Notes under the pieces: generated by a model
The model's database searches: none
What the model was told of the DNA's origin: nothing
Seen by the model: the letters and a program-made list of their open reading frames with translations, nothing else
Shown: one piece after another, positions 59,494 to 64,000 of the stretch
Layout of the letters: each line of letters begins with the position of its first letter
Numbering within the stretch: the stretch's first letter is position 1
Origin: Rhizobium phaseoli
GTDB lineage: Bacteria; Pseudomonadota; Alphaproteobacteria; Rhizobiales; Rhizobiaceae
Direction of reading: 5' to 3'
NCBI RefSeq assembly: GCF_003985125.1
Contig: NZ_ML133575.1
Location: 95,912-159,911, forward strand
Length of the DNA stretch: 64,000 nt
Position numbers and translations under genes: made by a program

Positions 59494-59963
59494 CCGCGCC
59501 AGTAGAGCACGCAGACCAGCGTGAACAGCCGCCGGGCGGTGTCGAAATCGATCTCGATCTTGCCGGTGAGCCTGTCCTTCAGCGTCTGCGACCCCTCATT
59601 GTGGATGCCGCGCCGGCCCATATCGATCGCCTCGATGCGGCTTGGCGTCGCCGAACGGATCGCTTCGTAATAGCTCTCGCAGATCATGAAGTAATCTTTG
59701 ACGATCCGCCGGAAGGGCGTGAGCGACAGAATATGGGTGGCAACATTGCCGCCATCTTCGGTGGTGATGGCGAAGACCAGCTTCGAATCTGCAAGCGAGA
59801 TGTTCAGCCGGTAGGGCCCGCCGGCATGACCGATCGGCGCAAAGCTGTTCTCCTCGATCAGGTCGAAGATGGCGACGGCGCGCTCATGCTCGACATCGGG
59901 CGTCGAACGGCCGATCGTATCGTCCAGGACGACGTCGCAAAGCCGGAAATCGCCCGCCGCCAT
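59490..59963 (-). CDS. UPF0262 family protein
   Basis: 157 residues starting MAAGDFRLCDVVLDDTIGRS; the family pattern PYRLNISLADSKLVFAIT, PFRRIVKDYFMICESYYEAI and GRRGIHNEGSQTLKDRL is clear. Conserved and uncharacterised in Rhizobiales, just downstream of hisD (4 bases) and coupled to the phosphatase gene. Upstream in-frame extension enters hisD and is rejected. Confidence 0.93.
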   Translation of the reverse strand: MAAGDFRLCDVVLDDTIGRSTPDVEHERAVAIFDLIEENSFAPIGHAGGPYRLNISLADSKLVFAITTEDGGNVATHILSLTPFRRIVKDYFMICESYYEAIRSATPSRIEAIDMGRRGIHNEGSQTLKDRLTGKIEIDFDTARRLFTLVCVLYWRG

Positions 59964-59967
59964 GCCC

Positions 59968-61266
59968 TCACCTTTCGAGGTTGAGGCGGATCGCGACCGA
60001 TCGCGCATGGGCATCGAGACCTTCGGAGACCGCCAGCGCGATCGCCGCCGGGCCAAGCGTGCGCAGCTCACCCGGCCCAAGGCGCAGGATCGAGGTGCGC
60101 TTGACGAAATCGAGCACCGAAAGGCCGGAGGAGAAGCGCGCAGAACGGGCCGTCGGCAGCACATGGTTCGAACCGCCGACATAATCGCCGATCACTTCGG
60201 GTGTATGGGCGCCGATGAAGATCGCGCCGGCATTGCGGATGCCGTCGAGCAGTCGGTCCGGATCGGCGACGGCAAGCTCGAGATGTTCGGCGGCGATGCG
60301 GTTGGCGAGTGGAATGGCCTGTTTCAGATCGGCCACCAGGATGACCGCGCCGAAATCGCGCCAGCTGGCGGCCGCCGTCTCGGCGCGGTTCAGCGTCTTC
60401 AGCTGGCGTTCGACCGCCTGCTCTACCGCCTTGCCGAATGCGGCATCGTCGGTGATCAGGATCGCCTGGGCGCTGGCATCGTGCTCGGCCTGCGCCAAAA
60501 GATCGGCGGCGATCCAATCGGGATTATTGTCCTTGTCGGCAATCACCAGCACCTCGGAGGGGCCAGCAATCATATCGATGCCGACGGTGCCGAAGACATG
60601 GCGCTTGGCGGCGGCGACATAGGCGTTGCCGGGACCGGTGATCTTGGCGACCGGGGCGATCGTCTCGGTGCCATAGGCGAGAGCGGCGATCGCCTGGGCG
60701 CCGCCGACGCGGTAGATCTCGCTCACGCCGGCAAGCCTGGCGGCGGCGAGCACCGCCGGATTGACGGCGCCGCCGGTGGCGGGAACGGCGATGACGATAC
60801 GGTCGACGCCGGCGACCTTGGCCGGCACGGCATTCATCAGCACCGAACTCGGATAGCTCGCGGTGCCGCCCGGGACGTAGAGCCCGACCGCCTCGATCGC
60901 CGTCCAGCGCGAGCCGAGACGGACGCCGAGATCGTCCTCGTAAATATCGTCCTTCGGCAGCTGCCGGCGATGATGGCTCTCGATGCGCAACGCCGCGAGC
61001 TTCAGCGCCCCCAGCACTTCGACAGGCACCGCTTCAATGGCGGCGTCGATCTCTTCAGGCGTGACGCGCATCGGCACGGTGGCGAAATCGATGCCGTCGA
61101 ATTTCAGCGAATATTCGGCAAGCGCCACATCGCCGCGCGCCCTGACGTCATCGATGATGGCGCGGGCCACCGTGTTCACATCCTCGGAGACTTCGCGCTT
61201 CGTCGTCAGGAAAGCGGCGAAATGCTGCTCGAAACCTTCCGATGCCTGATCCAGCCAGATTGCCAA
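59968..61266 (-). CDS. hisD: Histidinol dehydrogenase
   Basis: 432 residues. Performs the last two steps of histidine biosynthesis, oxidising histidinol to histidine with NAD+ and Zn2+. Motifs: YVPGGTASYPSSVLMNAVPAKVAGV, GTVGIDMIAGPSEVLVIAD, the zinc-ligand cluster LLAQAEHDASAQA and AHTPEVIGDYVGGSNHVLPT. Catalytic Glu/His lie in the last segment. Confidence 0.98.
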   Translation of the reverse strand: MAIWLDQASEGFEQHFAAFLTTKREVSEDVNTVARAIIDDVRARGDVALAEYSLKFDGIDFATVPMRVTPEEIDAAIEAVPVEVLGALKLAALRIESHHRRQLPKDDIYEDDLGVRLGSRWTAIEAVGLYVPGGTASYPSSVLMNAVPAKVAGVDRIVIAVPATGGAVNPAVLAAARLAGVSEIYRVGGAQAIAALAYGTETIAPVAKITGPGNAYVAAAKRHVFGTVGIDMIAGPSEVLVIADKDNNPDWIAADLLAQAEHDASAQAILITDDAAFGKAVEQAVERQLKTLNRAETAAASWRDFGAVILVADLKQAIPLANRIAAEHLELAVADPDRLLDGIRNAGAIFIGAHTPEVIGDYVGGSNHVLPTARSARFSSGLSVLDFVKRTSILRLGPGELRTLGPAAIALAVSEGLDAHARSVAIRLNLER

Positions 61267-61317
61267 GGCCGATATTCCTTCTCAACTCGAAACCGCAACA
61301 TTCAAACGTCTGGCGCG

Positions 61318-61749
61318 TCAGGGATGGCGCGGCTTGGAAGCCGCCTCCCAGGCGCCGCCGATATCGGCGAGCTGGATCTCGATGCATTCGACATCGAGCG
61401 CAATCGAGGCATTGCCCGACAGCGTCAGCTCGACCGTGCCGTCCGGCCCCTCGCCCTTCTTCTCGAAGCGCAGCGCCAGGAGCGACAGCACCTCGTCCCG
61501 TTTTGTGCGGTCGATGCCAAGCGAACGCACGGCCAGCACGCGCTTGAAGACCAGGGCAGCCCGGCGGCGCTCGAAACCCCTGCGCTTGCGCCCGGCACCT
61601 TCCCAGACGAAACGATTGGCGGCAAGGGCGAATTGCGCCTCACGCGGCGACCAGTCGATGTCACCGACCTTGAAGACGCTGTCCTGCATATGCGCGGAGA
61701 TGATGGCAAGATCCTCATCATCGAGCGCAACAAGCTTCAGATCGGTCAT
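61318..61749 (-). CDS. DUF2948 family protein
   Basis: 143 residues starting MTDLKLVALDDEDLAIISAHMQDS; contains VGDIDWSPREAQFALAANRF and SIALDVECIEIQLADIGGAW at the end, the pattern of alphaproteobacterial DUF2948. Position between murA and hisD is conserved in Rhizobiales. Function unknown. Confidence 0.92.
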   Translation of the reverse strand: MTDLKLVALDDEDLAIISAHMQDSVFKVGDIDWSPREAQFALAANRFVWEGAGRKRRGFERRRAALVFKRVLAVRSLGIDRTKRDEVLSLLALRFEKKGEGPDGTVELTLSGNASIALDVECIEIQLADIGGAWEAASKPRHP

Positions 61750-61844
61750 TCAGTCTTATCCCAGCAGGCACCGCCGGAATGGCGATGCGTCAGACAAGGG
61801 AAATAGGATGCTGCGACCGATTACGCAACCGGGATGAACGAGGC

Positions 61845-63137
61845 TTACTCGCTGATGCGCTGGACGACGGCACCGCAGCGGGTCAGCTTCTCCTCGAGCC
61901 GCTCGAAACCGCGATCGAGGTGATAGACGCGGGAGACCGTGGTTTCGCCCTCGGCGGCAAGGCCGGCGATGACGAGCGAAACGGAAGCACGCAGATCGGT
62001 CGCCATGACAGGCGCACCGCGCAGGCGCTGGACACCTTCGATCTTCGCCGTCTGGCCGGAGAGCGTGATCCTGGCGCCGAGGCGGGCAAGCTCCTGCACG
62101 TGCATGAAGCGGTTTTCGAAGATGGTCTCGGTGACGTGCGAAATGCCGGAGGAGCGGGTCATCAGCGCCATGAACTGCGCCTGCAGATCGGTGGGGAAGC
62201 CCGGGAAGGGATCGGTGACGATATCGACCGGCTTGATGCCGGCGCCATTGCGCTTGATGCGCATGCCGTTGTTGGTCGCGGAGATGTCGGCGCCGGCGCG
62301 GCGCAGCGTCTCCACCGCGGTTTCGAGCAATGCCACATCGGTGTTTTCGAGCACGACGTCGCCGCCGGCCATGGCGACCGCCATGGCATAGGTGCCGGTC
62401 TCGATGCGATCCGGCAGGACGCGATGACGGGCGCCGGAGAGCGAGGTGACGCCCTCGATGGTGATGGTCGGAGTGCCGGCGCCGGAGATCTTGGCGCCCA
62501 TGGCGTTCAGGCAGTTGGCGAGGTCGACGACTTCAGGCTCGCGGGCGGCATTGCCGATGACCGTGGTGCCGCGGGCAAGCGTCGCCGCCATCATCATCAC
62601 ATGGGTGGCGCCGACGGAAACCTTCGGGAAGGTGTAGCGCGCGCCGATCAGGCCGCCATCCGGGGCCTTGGCGTTGATGTAACCGGCATCGATCTCCATG
62701 GTCGCGCCGAGCGCCGTCAGGCCTTCGATGAAAAGATCGACGGGGCGCGTGCCGATGGCGCAGCCGCCCGGCAGCGACACGCGGCAATGGCCCTCGCGCG
62801 CCAGCAGCGGCCCGATGACCCAGAAGGAGGCGCGCATTTTCGAGACCAGCTCATAGGAAGCAGTGGTATCGACGATGGTGCGGCAGGTGAAATGGATCGT
62901 GCGGGCGTAGGAATCCTCCTGGCGCTCGCGGCGGCCGTTGACGGCGACGTCGACGCCATGATTGCCGAGGATGCGCATCAGAAGTTCGACATCGGCCAGA
63001 TGCGGCACGTTTTCCAGCGTCAGCGTATCGCTGGTCAGCAGCGAGGCGATCATCAGCGGCAGTGCGGCATTCTTGGCGCCGGAAATCGGAATGATGCCAT
63101 TCAGCTCATTACCGCCGACGATTCTGATACGATCCAT
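61845..63137 (-). CDS. murA: UDP-N-acetylglucosamine 1-carboxyvinyltransferase MurA
   Basis: 430 residues. First committed step of peptidoglycan synthesis. The catalytic Cys126 (Cys115 in E. coli) is in LPGGCAIGTRPVD, Lys22 in SGAKNA and the Arg/Asp in TDLQAQFMAL and PRE-type loops. Complete. It probably starts the housekeeping block on this strand. Confidence 0.98.
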   Translation of the reverse strand: MDRIRIVGGNELNGIIPISGAKNAALPLMIASLLTSDTLTLENVPHLADVELLMRILGNHGVDVAVNGRRERQEDSYARTIHFTCRTIVDTTASYELVSKMRASFWVIGPLLAREGHCRVSLPGGCAIGTRPVDLFIEGLTALGATMEIDAGYINAKAPDGGLIGARYTFPKVSVGATHVMMMAATLARGTTVIGNAAREPEVVDLANCLNAMGAKISGAGTPTITIEGVTSLSGARHRVLPDRIETGTYAMAVAMAGGDVVLENTDVALLETAVETLRRAGADISATNNGMRIKRNGAGIKPVDIVTDPFPGFPTDLQAQFMALMTRSSGISHVTETIFENRFMHVQELARLGARITLSGQTAKIEGVQRLRGAPVMATDLRASVSLVIAGLAAEGETTVSRVYHLDRGFERLEEKLTRCGAVVQRISE

Positions 63138-63227
63138 GTGCGCTTACTTCCTGAAAGTTCTGACGTGAAAGAGGAGTGGGTGTTTAGGGGATTTTTTGCG
63201 GAGCTTCAATTCGTGCCGGACGGAACA

Positions 63228-63422
63228 TTACGATTCGTCCATTTTTGCGGCGGGCAGCCCATTTGTTTCGTCGGCCTGGCCGGAGCGGCGGGCGCGGACC
63301 TGCTGTTTGCGTCGGCTGAGATTTTCCCTGAGCTTTTCGGCGGCGCGCTCGCGGCGCAGTTTCGCCTGTGCCTCGATCGCCTGTTTGCGGCTCTGCTGGC
63401 CGGTTTCGGTCTTGTCGTTCAT
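63228..63422 (-). CDS. Small basic hypothetical protein
   Basis: 64 residues, highly charged and helical: QSRKQAIEAQAKLRRERAAE, KLRENLSRRKQQVRARRSGQ. Rhizobial homologues are familiar as small proteins upstream of murA, named DUF4169-like in some; the match is tentative. No membrane segment. Its gap to murA is 90 bases. Confidence 0.7.
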   Translation of the reverse strand: MNDKTETGQQSRKQAIEAQAKLRRERAAEKLRENLSRRKQQVRARRSGQADETNGLPAAKMDES

Positions 63423-63577
63423 GTCACAGAATTAACCGAATTCGCGCCGATCCAAAAGTCCCCCGCATCGCAATCCACGCGAAGTTGGAATTTGTTGCTT
63501 GCGCTTGCCGTCAAGCTGTGGCAATAGCCGCCCCGTTCCCGCGATTGAGCCGCCCGGCTCCCCCGGGTCCTGGTCCT

Positions 63578-63652
63578 GCTGCCGTAGCTCAGTGGTAGAG
63601 CACACCCTTGGTAAGGGTGAGGTCGGTGGTTCAATCCCACTCGGCAGCACCA
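63578..63652 (+). tRNA. tRNA-Thr (GGT)
   Basis: A 75-base cloverleaf with encoded CCA. Anticodon stem CACCC / GGGTG encloses TTGGTAA, giving anticodon GGT. Acceptor stem GCTGCCG / CGGCAGC; T-arm GGTGGTTCAATCCCACT. Confidence 0.97.
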
Positions 63653-63689
63653 GTTTTCTAATCCGACATCATTTCTCGCGCTTGGCTGG

Positions 63690-63870
63690 CCAGTCCCTCA
63701 TCCGCCTGCCGGCACCGACCGGGGTCGAGCCACGGGTCTCGACCCGTCCTTCGGACCCCCGTAAACGGGGCGAAGGGGATATGCCGCAAGCTTTTCGTCC
63801 CCCGTAAGCCTCGCGTAGGGCACCTCCCCTCGCCCCGTTTACGGGGAGAGGGTTAGGGTGAGGGGCTGCC
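63690..63870. repeat. Intergenic repeat with inverted CCCCGT-AAACGGGG arms
   Basis: Left arm CCCCGTAAACGGGGCGAAGG (63757 on) and right arm TCCCCTCGCCCCGTTTACGG (63825 on) are near-perfect inverted copies about 45 bases apart. The rest includes CTCATCCGCCTGCCGGCAC and AGGGTTAGGGTGAGGGGC, familiar from the repeated intergenic elements scattered through Rhizobium genomes. Confidence 0.7.
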
Positions 63871-63954
63871 AACGGTACAGCCCGGGCAGATCCCTGACAG
63901 AATGAACCGGGTTGATGGTTGACAAGTCATAGTGCGTCGGAGGGAGGGCTTCCG

Positions 63955-64000
63955 ATGCCATTTGTGGAGACTTGTCGCATGGAAGAACGTGTTCGGATGC
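63955..64000 (+). CDS. Start of a probable IS transposase (partial at right edge)
   Basis: Only the first 15 codons are present (MPFVETCRMEERVRM), following GGAGGGAGGGCTTCCG as ribosome site. The opening resembles IS481-type transposases, from memory. The position after a repeat and next to a tRNA gene fits an insertion sequence. No terminal inverted repeat can be tested because the other end is outside the window. Confidence 0.5.
   Translation, partial: MPFVETCRMEERVRM

Noticed and set aside
59869..61806. 645-codon plus-strand frame opposite hisD
   Set aside because: Antisense to hisD and UPF0262 genes; low-complexity composition.
61779..63527. 582-codon plus-strand frame opposite murA
   Set aside because: Antisense to murA and the small basic protein gene; no motif.

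Overview
The window is GC-rich chromosomal DNA from an alphaproteobacterium, most probably a Rhizobium of the leguminosarum/etli/phaseoli group. The evidence is the order icpA-cheS-cheY-cheA, a SecD-SecF fusion, the run murA-DUF2948-hisD-UPF0262-phosphatase-infA-maf-yacG-tRNA-Phe, a Ku/LigD locus with two Ku genes, many solute ABC transporters, and short palindromic repeats placed at gene 3' ends. The species is inferred from gene content and order, not from a database match.

Layout. 1-4200 (minus): start of a chemotaxis operon (soluble globin-domain receptor, STAS protein CheS, CheY, CheA cut by the window edge). 4600-8850: a tiny membrane peptide, a GT39 glycosyltransferase (probable lipid A galacturonosyltransferase RgtD), an XRE regulator divergent from a CPA2 cation/proton antiporter, and a small membrane protein. 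8900-11500: secDF and a clear terminator. 11600-18850: a signalling island with three histidine kinases, five receiver modules in four proteins and a LuxR regulator; one kinase carries a FixL-like PAS domain. 18900-23500: a dioxygenase-hydrolase fusion, a DMT exporter, an FAD-dependent oxidoreductase and an OsmC protein. 23600-28500: non-homologous end-joining locus (DUF2188, Ku, LigD, second Ku). 28600-34900: beta-helix protein, a ribose-type ABC importer and its LacI-type regulator. 35000-43200: a FadR-type regulator co-transcribed with a complete dipeptide-type ABC importer and two dihydrodipicolinate-synthase-family enzymes, so uptake and breakdown of the same unknown substrate is likely. 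43300-48400: RidA/TetR pair, small membrane proteins, a luciferase-like monooxygenase, a 38-residue lipoprotein, DoxX/LysR pair and a LuxR regulator. 49000-54800: two divergent glycine-rich repeat proteins with a type I secretion ABC/HlyD pair and an orphan IS3-type OrfA. 54900-57340: putative lipoprotein, a non-canonical NRAMP transporter and two PRC-barrel proteins. 57400-63420 (minus): conserved housekeeping block. 63578-64000: tRNA-Thr, an intergenic repeat and the beginning of a probable transposase.

The best candidates for undescribed biology are the glycine-rich repeat proteins with their own degenerate-ATPase type I secretion system (49050-54804), the NRAMP-like/PRC-barrel operon (55451-57337), and the FixL-like heme-PAS kinase cluster (14117-18842). 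No CRISPR array, prophage or rRNA was seen.
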